Position numbers and translations under genes: made by a program. Positions 1 through 7,039 of a stretch of DNA of 10,024 nucleotides are shown here, piece after piece (the stretch's first letter is position 1; each line of letters starts with the position of its first letter). The stretch is taken from the NCBI GenBank assembly GCA_026985945.1, contig JALSPN010000164.1, positions 1 through 10,024 on the forward strand. Reading direction: 5' to 3'. Origin of the DNA: Thermodesulfobacteriales bacterium. GTDB taxonomy: Bacteria > Desulfobacterota > Thermodesulfobacteria > Thermodesulfobacteriales > Thermodesulfatatoraceae. The notes beneath the pieces were generated by a model. It did no database searches. It saw only the letters and a list, made by a program, of their open reading frames with translations, and was not told the origin of the DNA.

Positions 1-14
1 TAGGTAGGGGAGGA

Positions 15-48
15 TTAACCGTAAATTTGGTGATTTAACCTGAATTTT
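15..48 (+). promoter_or_regulatory. Tandem 14-bp motif upstream of mrp
   Basis: Two related 14-mers, TTAACCGTAAATTT at 15-28 and TTAACCTGAATTTT at 35-48, lie exactly 20 bp apart, about two helical turns. Close variants occur at 5071-5084 upstream of yedE and on the minus strand at 8327-8340 upstream of hpt. Spacing and recurrence suggest a regulator-binding site, but this was read by eye in an AT-rich region, so chance is not excluded. Nothing else is recognised in 1-70, and no upstream gene end is identifiable. Confidence 0.3.
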
Positions 49-70
49 AGCTACCCTTTCTGGACTTTAA

Positions 71-79
71 TGTTAGAAT
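71..79 (+). promoter_or_regulatory. Putative extended -10 promoter for mrp operon
   Basis: TGTTAGAAT has the extended -10 form TGn followed by TAGAAT, five of six matches to TATAAT. No good -35 box is seen 16-18 bp upstream, which an extended -10 promoter can tolerate. Transcription would start near 86, giving a leader of about 45 nt. The yedE promoter candidate shares the string TGTTAGA. Confidence 0.35.
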
Positions 80-130
80 ACGCTCTGTCTTATTTAGATT
101 GTTTTGCAATTAGCCAAAAGGAGGAGTTCC

Positions 131-1228
131 ATGCCCACAGAGAAAGAGATCCTGGAAGTCCTTAAGAAGGTAAAGGATCCGGAGCTTAATCGCAGCCTGG
201 TAGATCTAGGGATGATCCGCAAAGTGGAAATCCAGGATGGCAAGGTCAGGGTGACTGTAGCGCTTACTATTGCCGGCTGCCCCATGAAAAAACGCATTGC
301 CGAAGACGTAAAGCAGGCGGTGGCTGAGGTCCCTGGAGTAGAAGAAGTTGAGGTGGAACTTACCACCATGACCCCCGAAGAGCGCGAAAAGATTTTCGGC
401 AAAAAGAAAGTGGAAGAAAAAAAGGCCCTCAAAGATATTCAGCACATTGTTGCCGTTGCAAGTGGTAAGGGAGGAGTAGGAAAGACCACGGTAGCGGTAA
501 ATTTGGCTGTGGCCCTTGCCAAGAAAGGTTACAAGGTAGGGATCCTTGATGCCGACATTTACGGCCCCAATGTCCATATCCTGATGGGTCTTGAGGGAGA
601 AAGGCCCTTTTCTCGGGATCAAAAACTTATCCCGGTAGAAAGATGGGGGATCAAGGTGATGTCCTTTGGTTTTCTGGCCCCTGAAGGGCAACCCATCATC
701 TGGCGTGGTCCTCTGGTACACCGGGCCCTTTCGGAGCTGGCTGAAGTTGTGGATTGGGGAGTGCTGGACTTTCTCATTATTGATCTCCCACCAGGGACTG
801 GGGACGCCCCTCTCACGGTGGCCCAGGTGTTTCCTTTGCGAGGGGTTGTTGTGGTAACCACGCCTCAAAAGATATCTGTGGCGGATGTGGCGCGTTCCAT
901 CAATATGTTCCAGGAACTTGGGACCAGAATTATGGGAATTATCGAAAATATGTCCTATTTCAAAACCGTGGGGCCAGATGGTAAGGAACAGACCATTCCC
1001 GTCTTCGGGGAAGGTGGAGGAGAAAAGCTGGCCCGAGATCTGAGAGTTCCCCTTCTGGGGAAGGTGCCTCTTGATCCCAACCTTTCCAAAAGTGGCGAAG
1101 TAGGTAAACCAGCAGCCCTTGATCCCGAAAGTGAAACAGGCAAAATCTTTGCAGAGATCGCGGACAAGGTGGTCGAGAAGGCCCTTGAGTTTGAAAAACT
1201 TGGGAGCTGTGGCCTTAAAAAGGCATGA
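131..1228 (+). CDS. mrp: Mrp/NBP35 (ApbC)-type P-loop ATPase with N-terminal MIP18 domain
   Basis: A 365-residue protein of the family that carries or inserts iron-sulfur clusters in the cytoplasm. Residues 1-85 form a MIP18/DUF59 domain with its conserved Cys at 50 (AGCPM). The ATPase follows: deviant Walker A SGKGGVGKTT at 111-120, DADIYGPN at 140-147, and LIIDLPPGTGD at 215-225. The ATG at 131 is chosen over an in-frame TTG at 104 because AAGGAGGAG at 118-126 precedes it at correct spacing. An oddity: where many Mrp proteins have CxxC after ENMSYF, this one reads KTVGPDGKEQ with no cysteine. Its only cysteines are C50 and C360, so cluster binding by the usual dimer-bridging CxxC is not possible; a similar Cys-free form exists in actinobacterial Mrp proteins as I recall them. 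The stop overlaps the next start (ATGA at 1225), indicating translational coupling. Family assignment is secure; the cluster role is inferred. Confidence 0.93.
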   Translation: MPTEKEILEVLKKVKDPELNRSLVDLGMIRKVEIQDGKVRVTVALTIAGCPMKKRIAEDVKQAVAEVPGVEEVEVELTTMTPEEREKIFGKKKVEEKKALKDIQHIVAVASGKGGVGKTTVAVNLAVALAKKGYKVGILDADIYGPNVHILMGLEGERPFSRDQKLIPVERWGIKVMSFGFLAPEGQPIIWRGPLVHRALSELAEVVDWGVLDFLIIDLPPGTGDAPLTVAQVFPLRGVVVVTTPQKISVADVARSINMFQELGTRIMGIIENMSYFKTVGPDGKEQTIPVFGEGGGEKLARDLRVPLLGKVPLDPNLSKSGEVGKPAALDPESETGKIFAEIADKVVEKALEFEKLGSCGLKKA

Positions 1229-1968
1229 AAATTTATCAACGTCTGCTCGAAAAAGCCCTTTCCCGTGGCCGGGGGCGGATGGTAGAAGATGCTCGCCTCG
1301 GTCTGGGTTATACAGCCGTAAAGCTTGACAACGGAAGTGTAGGCCTGGCCTATACCGTGCTCGAGGGAAAGAAAAGCTGCAACGTTTTGGAACCTGAAAT
1401 TCAATTTTCCGGGCGGCCAGCAGACCTGGTCGCCCGTGGTTTTTTATCAGGAAATCTCCTGGAGGCCGGGGTAGGGCTTGCCACCATCAATGCCATCTTA
1501 AATCAACCCCGAGATGATTACCTGATTGGCAACCCCCTGGAGCTGATTTCTCTTTTTCCTGAAGATAAAGTAGCCATGATCGGCTATTTTGAACCCGTGG
1601 CCCAAAAATTGAGAAACCAGGTAGCAGAACTCTGGATCTTCGAACGCAGCGAAGGACGCCTGGCTGAGGCCCTCAGCGAAGCAGAAATGTTTACCCTTCT
1701 TCCTGAGGCCACGGTGGCCATCATTACGGCCGTAACCCTCATCAATAAAACCTTTGAGGAAATTGTCTCCCTTCTTGAAAGGGCAAGGGAAGTAATTCTC
1801 CTGGGGCCCAGTACACCGCTTGAGCCCGAAATCTTTAAAGATTATCCCCTGACCCTTCTTTCAGGGGCCCTGGTGAAAGATGCCGAAATTTTAAGGCCGG
1901 TAAGCGAAGCCAAGGGGATGAAAGCCTTTAAACCTTACCTTGAAAAAGTAAATTTAAGGCTCAAATGA
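1225..1968 (+). CDS. DUF4213/DUF364 family protein (putative heavy-metal chelation)
   Basis: A 247-residue protein resembling the DUF4213-DUF364 family. The N-terminal part has the GLGYTAVKL (26-34) and GSVGLAYTV (37-45) strands typical of DUF4213, an enolase-like fold. The C-terminal part is Rossmann-like: VAMIGYFEPV (116-125) and the family signature LLGPSTPL (192-199). Some members have been proposed to chelate heavy metals or sit beside metal and cofactor genes, but no activity is established as far as I know. No signal peptide or membrane segment is seen, so it should be cytoplasmic. Its ATG overlaps the mrp stop and its own TGA overlaps the start of the next gene, so three genes are coupled. 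Being next to an Fe-S ATPase fits a metal-handling role, but that is inference. Confidence 0.8.
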   Translation: MKIYQRLLEKALSRGRGRMVEDARLGLGYTAVKLDNGSVGLAYTVLEGKKSCNVLEPEIQFSGRPADLVARGFLSGNLLEAGVGLATINAILNQPRDDYLIGNPLELISLFPEDKVAMIGYFEPVAQKLRNQVAELWIFERSEGRLAEALSEAEMFTLLPEATVAIITAVTLINKTFEEIVSLLERAREVILLGPSTPLEPEIFKDYPLTLLSGALVKDAEILRPVSEAKGMKAFKPYLEKVNLRLK

Positions 1969-2279
1969 CTTTGCCCTCTTTCACCCCGAGAGAAAAAATT
2001 AAGCTAGCGGTAGCCGTCTTTCTCTGTATTCTTTTTAGCATTCGCTACTATCCCGACAATTTAGAAAAAACCATCCTTGAAAGCCTCCGCTGGATCTTCA
2101 GTTTTTTTTTCTATAGCAGCGTTTTCACTTATATGTTGAGGGGGCTCTGCCGAAAGATCTTCAAACAGACCTTTTCCTTTAAAACCGGGATCAAAATGGC
2201 CATCTGGATTGCGCTGGCCTCGGCTGTCATGCAATCCTTCCACGAGGCCTTCAAAATCCAGCAAAAATTTACTCCGTAA
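1965..2279 (+). CDS. Small membrane protein of unknown function
   Basis: A 104-residue protein I do not recognise. It has hydrophobic segments near residues 13-27, 43-58 and 76-91, separated by basic stretches such as LCRKIFKQ, so two or three membrane helices are likely; there is no clear signal peptide. The ATG overlaps the preceding stop (ATGA at 1965), which supports translation and co-expression with the DUF364 gene. Its last 11 bases overlap the 3' end of the convergent M16 peptidase gene, and no terminator is visible between them. Function cannot be assigned; the hydrophobicity, coupling and intact frame are the evidence that it is real. Confidence 0.7.
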   Translation: MTLPSFTPREKIKLAVAVFLCILFSIRYYPDNLEKTILESLRWIFSFFFYSSVFTYMLRGLCRKIFKQTFSFKTGIKMAIWIALASAVMQSFHEAFKIQQKFTP

Positions 2280-4926
2280 GAGGGCCAACGGTCACCAACA
2301 CATAGGCCTTATTCTGGAGATATTTTTTAGCCACCTCAAGGACTTCTTCCATTTCCACGTCCTGGATCTTCTGGATGTAGCGCAGGCCATAATTGTAACC
2401 GAGCCCCAGGACCTCATTGACCGCCTGTTCCATGGCCTGGGAACTATTGGTCTGAAGGCCGGTCAAATAACGGCCCACCAGCCAGCGTTTGGCCCTTTTG
2501 AGTTCTTCAGGTTTAATTCCTTCCTGGGTGAGACGTGAGATCTCACGCCAGAGGCCAGAAAGAGCCTGTTTTTTCCTGGGAGGCTCGGTGGCGATATAAA
2601 ATCCAACTCCCCCTACGTCAACCCCGACGGTAATAAAAGAAGTGACGGTATAGGCCAGGGCCTCTTTGTCCCGTAAGGTCTTAAAAAGTCTCCCCCCCTG
2701 ACCGGCTAAAATAGCATTTAGAACCTCCATACCATAACGATCTTCAGAGAAGAGATGGGGACCACGGAAACCCAAGATAAGGTGCACCTGTTCTCTTTCT
2801 ACATTAATGGTGGAAAGCCGGGGCTCTAACAAAGGTGCCGGAGGTTTTTCTTCAGGAAGAGTAACTTCTACTCTGGGCCAGGAGGAAAAGTATTTTTCGA
2901 CGAGAGCAAGAACTTTATCTTCATCCACATCTCCCACGATGGCCAAAACCGCTCTCTCTGGAGAAACGAATTTTTTATAGGCCCTCTTTACGTCTTCGGC
3001 CTTAACCTTCTCGATGACTTCTCTCGCCCCCAGAATATTTAGCCCGTAAGGATGGGGCTCAAAAAGGAGGCGGTAATACTCCCGGATGGCCAGCTGTAAG
3101 GGATCATCCTCCTGGCGGGCAATAGCCGAAAGGAGTTCCGGTTTGAGTTTTTCAAGTTCTTCATCTTTAAGAGCCGGTTTCAGGGCTACTTCGGCAAAGA
3201 GCTCAAACCCTTTGGAAAGATTTTCCGCAAGAAAAGTGCCCTTAAGCCCAAAGGTATTTCTGCCGGAAAAACCCTCAATTTCCCCTCCCAGGGATTCTAT
3301 GAGGGTGGCCAGGAGTTCGGCGGATTTTTCGGTAGTGCCCTTCGTCCAGAGGGCCGCCAGAGTCCTGAAAAGGCCATTGGTTTCTCTGGTCTCATATCTC
3401 AGGCCTCCCGGGAAGATGAGCACCATAGAAAAAGAAGGAACATCTTTCTGAGGAGTTACGAGAACGGTAAGCCCGTTTGGAAGGACTTTCTTTACCGTGG
3501 GATTTACCCATTTTTCAGAAAGTGTCGAGATACCAGAGGCCTCAAGTTCGGCTTCTTCTACGATTTCTTGAAGCTCTTCAGGAGAAAGGATCTCTCCTGC
3601 CCCACGCGCCAGAAGCCCTGCCACCACGGCCTCAGGAGTAAAATATTTCTGGGCCATCTCTCTTATGGCCTCTGGGGTGACGGCTTTAACCGCTTCCAGA
3701 TATTGCTTAGCCTTGCGGGGATCGCCGGTAATCATCTCAAAGGTGCCAAGCTTGCGGGCCTCTCCCTGCATGGTCTCCCGGCTATAGACGAAACTTGCCG
3801 CTACCATGGTCTTGGCCTTGGAGAGCTCTTCGGGGAGGACCAGATCGTATTTCAGGCGGAAGACCTCAACGAGGGCCTCTTTAAGGGTTTCTCGCAGGTT
3901 TTCGGGGGGGGCAGTGCCTGCGATTTCAAAAAGCCCCGGCCCCATTGGGGTAAAGGCGTAGGCGTAAATGGTATGGACAAGCCCCTCCTCTCGCCGAAGT
4001 TTGCGGTAAAGACGGGAGGACTCGCCCTGCCCCAAAAGAGCCGCCATAACATCTGCTACCGGGGCTTCAGGATCCAGAAGGCTGGGCCCGGGCAGAGCAA
4101 AATGGAAATAACCTTCCTGGACGTCCTTTTCCAGGGTAACCAGAAGGGGGTGCTCTTTGGGAGGCTCTTCCGGAAACTTTACCTTCTCGGAAGACTTTTT
4201 AGGAGCCTTACCAAAATAGGCTGCGGCTTTGGAGAGGGCTTCTTCGGCATCTACATCACCTACAATCACCACCGCCATATAACAGGGGCGATAACGACGC
4301 GCTATGTATTTTAAAATATCCTGGCGAGTGATGGATTTGACGGTTTCTTCATAGCCGATAACGGGGCGACGATAGGGATACCTGAGGTAGGCTTTGGACA
4401 TCACCGCTTCGGCAAGGGCAAGGGCAGGTCTGTCCCGCCGCATTCTCATCTCTTCAAGAACCACCTGTTTTTCTCGTTCCAGCTCCACCGGGTCAAAAAC
4501 CGAATGAAAAACCGCATCCGAGAGGACATCAAGGGCCGTTTCCAAAATCTCCCTAGGACCGGTGACGTGGTAGCAGGTATAGTCATACGAGGTGAAGGCG
4601 TTTATGCTCCCCCCAAAACTTTCGATGGTGGAGGCGATTTCACCGGGTTTATACTTTTCGGTGCCTTTGAAAATCATGTGCTCGATGAGATGGGTGATGC
4701 CAGCCTTGTCATCACTTTCATACACACTTCCCGCCTTTACCCAGACCTGGACTGCTACCACCGGAGCTCGATGATTTTCCTCCACAATGAGAATGAGACC
4801 GTTTTCAAGCTGCGTTTTGTAAAGCCCCGGTGCTATTTCCATGGCATCTGCTCCTTTTCGAGATCCAGAAATAAAAAACGAAATCACAAAAACTAAAAAT
4901 AAACCCCTCCAAAAAACTCTTTTCAT
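2269..4926 (-). CDS. Exported two-domain M16 family zinc metallopeptidase
   Basis: An 885-residue insulinase/pitrilysin (M16) protein with both half-clamshells in one chain, the length of PqqL-like bacterial members. The start at 4926 is chosen because GAGGAGGAGG lies just upstream; the frame extends to 5004 without a comparable site. Residues 1-28 look like a Sec signal peptide (MKR, then a hydrophobic stretch, likely cleaved after GADA), so it should act in the periplasm or at the surface. The N-terminal half carries the inverted zinc motif HLIEH (H79, E82, H83) and the third ligand at E159. The second half starts near residue 475; its equivalent position reads NGLFRTLAALW and lacks the motif, so it is non-catalytic. 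It does retain the substrate-binding R and Y (GGRLFKTLRDKEALAYTV, about residues 745-762), as is usual when active and inactive domains pair. Substrates are unknown. It is divergent from yedE across a 266-bp gap and overlaps the membrane-protein gene at its 3' end by 11 bp. Confidence 0.94.
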   Translation of the reverse strand: MKRVFWRGLFLVFVISFFISGSRKGADAMEIAPGLYKTQLENGLILIVEENHRAPVVAVQVWVKAGSVYESDDKAGITHLIEHMIFKGTEKYKPGEIASTIESFGGSINAFTSYDYTCYHVTGPREILETALDVLSDAVFHSVFDPVELEREKQVVLEEMRMRRDRPALALAEAVMSKAYLRYPYRRPVIGYEETVKSITRQDILKYIARRYRPCYMAVVIVGDVDAEEALSKAAAYFGKAPKKSSEKVKFPEEPPKEHPLLVTLEKDVQEGYFHFALPGPSLLDPEAPVADVMAALLGQGESSRLYRKLRREEGLVHTIYAYAFTPMGPGLFEIAGTAPPENLRETLKEALVEVFRLKYDLVLPEELSKAKTMVAASFVYSRETMQGEARKLGTFEMITGDPRKAKQYLEAVKAVTPEAIREMAQKYFTPEAVVAGLLARGAGEILSPEELQEIVEEAELEASGISTLSEKWVNPTVKKVLPNGLTVLVTPQKDVPSFSMVLIFPGGLRYETRETNGLFRTLAALWTKGTTEKSAELLATLIESLGGEIEGFSGRNTFGLKGTFLAENLSKGFELFAEVALKPALKDEELEKLKPELLSAIARQEDDPLQLAIREYYRLLFEPHPYGLNILGAREVIEKVKAEDVKRAYKKFVSPERAVLAIVGDVDEDKVLALVEKYFSSWPRVEVTLPEEKPPAPLLEPRLSTINVEREQVHLILGFRGPHLFSEDRYGMEVLNAILAGQGGRLFKTLRDKEALAYTVTSFITVGVDVGGVGFYIATEPPRKKQALSGLWREISRLTQEGIKPEELKRAKRWLVGRYLTGLQTNSSQAMEQAVNEVLGLGYNYGLRYIQKIQDVEMEEVLEVAKKYLQNKAYVLVTVGPLTE

Positions 4927-5070
4927 GGCCTCCTCCTCTCCGGGCATAAAAAACTGCACCTTGCCGGAATTGACAAGTTTCTTTATGAAAGAAAATTCTA
5001 TCAAGAGTTCCTTTAGGGAGAACTTTCGTTTATGGGGAATAAACCCTTTTAAAAAACCTTTTTGGAAGGG

Positions 5071-5084
5071 TTAATCGTAATTTT
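5071..5084 (+). promoter_or_regulatory. 14-bp motif in the M16-yedE divergent gap
   Basis: TTAATCGTAATTTT is a near match to the two motifs upstream of mrp and the one upstream of hpt. It ends 108 bp before the yedE start; the second mrp copy ends 82 bp before its start. It lies between two divergent genes, so it could act on either. It abuts an imperfect inverted repeat (AACCCTT at 5042-5048 and AAGGGTT at 5066-5072). The rest of 4927-5120 is AT-rich with no other recognisable feature. Confidence 0.3.
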
Positions 5085-5120
5085 TTTCCTAAAAATAAAT
5101 TTTTCGTCACTTCAATATGT

Positions 5121-5149
5121 TTGACACTTACATTCAGTTTTGTTAGAGC
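5121..5149 (+). promoter_or_regulatory. Putative sigma-70 promoter for the yedE operon
   Basis: A perfect -35 hexamer TTGACA (5121-5126) is followed after 17 bp by TAGAGC (5144-5149). That -10 matches only TA-A of TATAAT but is preceded by TG at 5141-5142 in extended -10 spacing. The leader to the ATG at 5193 would be about 37 nt and includes the ribosome-binding site AAGGAGGGG (5181-5189). Confidence 0.45.
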
Positions 5150-5192
5150 GAGCCTACTGAAAAGGCTAATATAACCTTTGAAGGAGGGGTAA

Positions 5193-6362
5193 ATGTCAGA
5201 GTTTAAAGAGGCCATTTCGAGGTGCTGGAAAAGTTTTGCCCTTTCCAACTGGTCCCCCATGACAGGTGGGATCATGCTGGCCCTTTTTGCCGTGCTTCTG
5301 GAAGCCTGGTATCGACCATGGGGAATCGTTGGAGGTATCAGGAACTGGGCTGATTGGGTTTTTTATGCCATTGGTTTTTATGAAGATGCTCCCCCGCATC
5401 CGCTGGAGTTTTCATCTTCTATTTTAGATATTGGCTTTATCTGGGGAGCAGCTATTTCCGCTTTTCTTGCCAGGGAATTTGGTCTCCGCTTTCCGCCTAA
5501 AATCGAATACGTAAAGGCTATTGTGGCCGGAATCCTGATGGGGATCGGCTCTGCACTTGCTATCGGCTGTAACGTGGGTGGATTTTATGTGGCGCTCCAC
5601 AACCTGGCGGCCAACGGGCTTGCCATGATGGTGGGGCTTATCTTTGGTGTAATCGTGGGCATCAAATATCTCTACTGGGAACTTGAACATTTTCCGAGTG
5701 CTGGTGGTTTCGAAATAAGTTTCCGAAAAGTGGGCCCCTATATCGGCTTTTTACTCCTCATAGGGCTTATCGTGGCCACCTATGCCTATTTCGGAAACGA
5801 AGAGATAGAAAATGCCGAAATTTTAGGCGGCTGTCTCATCATTTCCGCCGGTATCGGATACATCATGCATCGGAGCCGTTTTTGTATGGTAAATGCCCTC
5901 CGGGAACCTTTTATGACGGGGGAAGCCGCCCTGGGCAAGGCCCTTATGGTGAGCATTATTTTAGGGGCCATAGGAGTAGCCATTCTCAAATATCAGGAAG
6001 TGCAGCCTGAAATGGCTTATGTGGTGCCGGCTTTCGGTCTGGGGGCCCTGGTAGGAGGATTTATCTTTGGCGCGGCAATGGTTGTAGCCGGAGGGTGAGG
6101 TTCCGGCAGCCTTTGGCGGGTCGCCGAAGGACAGATTAAGCTCTGGGTAGTGGTTATCTTTTTCGCTCTTACCAATTCTGTGATCCGGTATTATTTCTCC
6201 GAATACGATGTCATCGAAGAGGGCTATCTCGGGAAGGCGGTCTTTTTGCCGGAATATCTGGGTTACGGGGGAGCCCTTTTCCTCATAACCTTGATCGCGG
6301 TAGTGTGGTATGTAATCATTGACTGGAACGAAGAATCTAATAAGCTGGTTATCGAGATGTAA
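5193..6362 (+). CDS. yedE: YeeE/YedE family transporter, selenocysteine-containing (Sec302, in-frame TGA)
   Basis: A 389-residue membrane protein of the YeeE/YedE family, which imports thiosulfate or related sulfur species and, in a selenium-linked branch, probably a selenium compound. ATG at 5193 follows AAGGAGGGG. About ten hydrophobic segments lie in two similar halves. The first half has AIGCNVGG (C126); the second has RSRFC (C231) and the AGG-x-GSGSLWRVAEG segment. The residue after AGG (301) is encoded by TGA at 6096-6098. The frame stays open beyond it with family-typical sequence, more membrane helices and a TAA at 6360, so the split is a recoding site or a single nonsense change. The family has Cys at this place, and a SECIS-like hairpin follows, which favours selenocysteine. 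In the thiosulfate channel TsuA, three conserved cysteines relay the substrate; by motif C126, C231 and Sec302 would be the counterparts here (inference). Without recoding the product would be 301 residues and lack the last helices. First gene of an operon with TusA- and DsrE-like carriers. Confidence 0.88.
6096..6130 (+). promoter_or_regulatory. Putative bacterial SECIS element with UGA(Sec) codon
   Basis: Downstream of TGA (6096-6098), CCTTTGGCG (6110-6118) pairs with CGCCGAAGG (6122-6130) to form a 9-bp stem with one G-U wobble (6114 with 6126) and the apical loop GGU (6119-6121). The loop begins 20 nt after the UGA, inside the roughly 16-37 nt window described for bacterial SECIS elements. 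The loop opens with G, as SelB recognition requires, and GGU resembles the E. coli fdhF loop. The stem is coding, so some pairing could reflect protein constraint. No other strong local hairpin competes. Confidence 0.75.
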
Positions 6363-6408
6363 CCTGGCGCAAGTCAGGAAAATTTAATTTGTCTGAAGGA
6401 GGTTTTAT

Positions 6409-6666
6409 ATGTCTGACATCAAAATTGCACCAGAAGGTATCAAACCCGACATGACCATTGATTGCAAAGGTCTTTCCTGTCCCATGCCGCTTCTCAAAAC
6501 CAAAAAAGCCATTCAGAAACTTCAGAGCGGGCAGATCCTTGAAGTCCTCGGGACGGATCCTGGTTCCCGAAACGACATTCCGGGTTGGTGTGACCGTGCC
6601 GGCCACGAATACCTCGGAGAACGCGAAGATTCCGGTTTTATTCGCTTTTACGTAAAGAAGGGCTAA
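6409..6666 (+). CDS. TusA/SirA-like sulfur (selenium) carrier protein
   Basis: An 85-residue TusA-family protein. The signature DCKGLSCPMPLLKTKKAI starts near residue 18; C24 of the CPMP motif is the expected persulfide-carrying cysteine, and C19 is an additional one. The C-terminal GSRNDIPGWCDRAGHEYL (about 52-69) corresponds to the family's second conserved block and adds C61. It is cytoplasmic, with GAAGGAGG (6394-6401) before the ATG. TusA proteins accept sulfur from a desulfurase or rhodanese and pass it to DsrE-type partners or modification enzymes; YedE-linked members are also associated with selenium use. It lies 46 bp after the transporter stop and 21 bp before a DsrE-like gene, so it is the likely first acceptor for what YedE brings in (inference). 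The active residue is an ordinary Cys codon (TGT), not TGA. Confidence 0.9.
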   Translation: MSDIKIAPEGIKPDMTIDCKGLSCPMPLLKTKKAIQKLQSGQILEVLGTDPGSRNDIPGWCDRAGHEYLGEREDSGFIRFYVKKG

Positions 6667-6687
6667 TTTCGAAAACGGAGGTGTATC

Positions 6688-7020
6688 ATGGCAAAAGATC
6701 CGGATAAGCTCGGTATTTTTGTGACCAACCCCCAGCACATGGGTCACCTGATGAAGATCGTGGAGGCCGCCCAGCGGGCCGGGAAAAAGGTCAAGATCTT
6801 TTTCACCTACAAGGCCGTTCATCTTACCAAACACCCTGATTTCCCCAAACTGGTTAAAATGATCCCTGAGGCTGATCTTGCGATCTGTGCGGATTCTTAC
6901 ACCTGTGAAGGCTTTGATGTGGAAACTGACATTCCTGGTGGGCTTACTCCCAAGCAGATGCGCACGCAGGCCTATCACGGTGAAATTCTTGACGAGTGTG
7001 GCAAGTATTTTGTGCTCTAA
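6688..7020 (+). CDS. DsrE-like family protein (sulfur relay)
   Basis: A 110-residue protein with a DsrE/DsrF-like alpha/beta fold: strand KLGIFVTNP (7-15), helix MKIVEAAQRAGKKVKIFFTYKAV (22-44 region), then ADLAICADSYTCEGFD (62-77). C67 and C73 fall in the loop that carries the active cysteine in DsrE relatives, and C104 is near the end (DECGKYF). The ATG follows ACGGAGG. DsrE-type proteins accept persulfide sulfur from TusA-like donors, so adjacency to the TusA gene supports a direct partnership. It is not clearly DsrE of the dissimilatory sulfite reductase system, since no DsrF, DsrH or DsrC is in the window. I assign the superfamily only. Confidence 0.75.
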   Translation: MAKDPDKLGIFVTNPQHMGHLMKIVEAAQRAGKKVKIFFTYKAVHLTKHPDFPKLVKMIPEADLAICADSYTCEGFDVETDIPGGLTPKQMRTQAYHGEILDECGKYFVL

Positions 7021-7039
7021 AACCTAAAGGAGGTCTATT

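Noticed and set aside
206..868. A 220-codon open frame antisense to mrp
   Set aside because: Mrp motifs are unambiguous on the plus strand; the antisense frame has low-complexity character and no start signal.
1225..1228. TGA of mrp as another selenocysteine codon
   Set aside because: It overlaps the next ATG, family homology ends there, and no hairpin or homologous continuation follows. The same holds for the TGA at 1966-1968.
3568..4314. A 248-codon open frame antisense to the M16 peptidase
   Set aside because: It is a shadow of a well-supported M16 gene; no ribosome-binding site and no recognisable domain.
5042..5072. Inverted repeat AACCCTT/AAGGGTT as a terminator
   Set aside because: The loop is 17 bases, the stem 7 bp and AT-rich, and it lies between divergent genes, so no transcript needs ending there.
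6096..6362. Reading the transporter as a pseudogene broken by a nonsense mutation, or as two genes
   Set aside because: Only one stop interrupts it, at the family's Cys column, with a SECIS-like hairpin behind it and no ribosome-binding site for a separate second gene (the first usable start is a GTG at 6150 inside a membrane helix).
6363..6378. Hairpin CCTG/CAGG after yedE as an attenuator
   Set aside because: Only 4 bp with an 8-base loop and no T-run; too weak to support.
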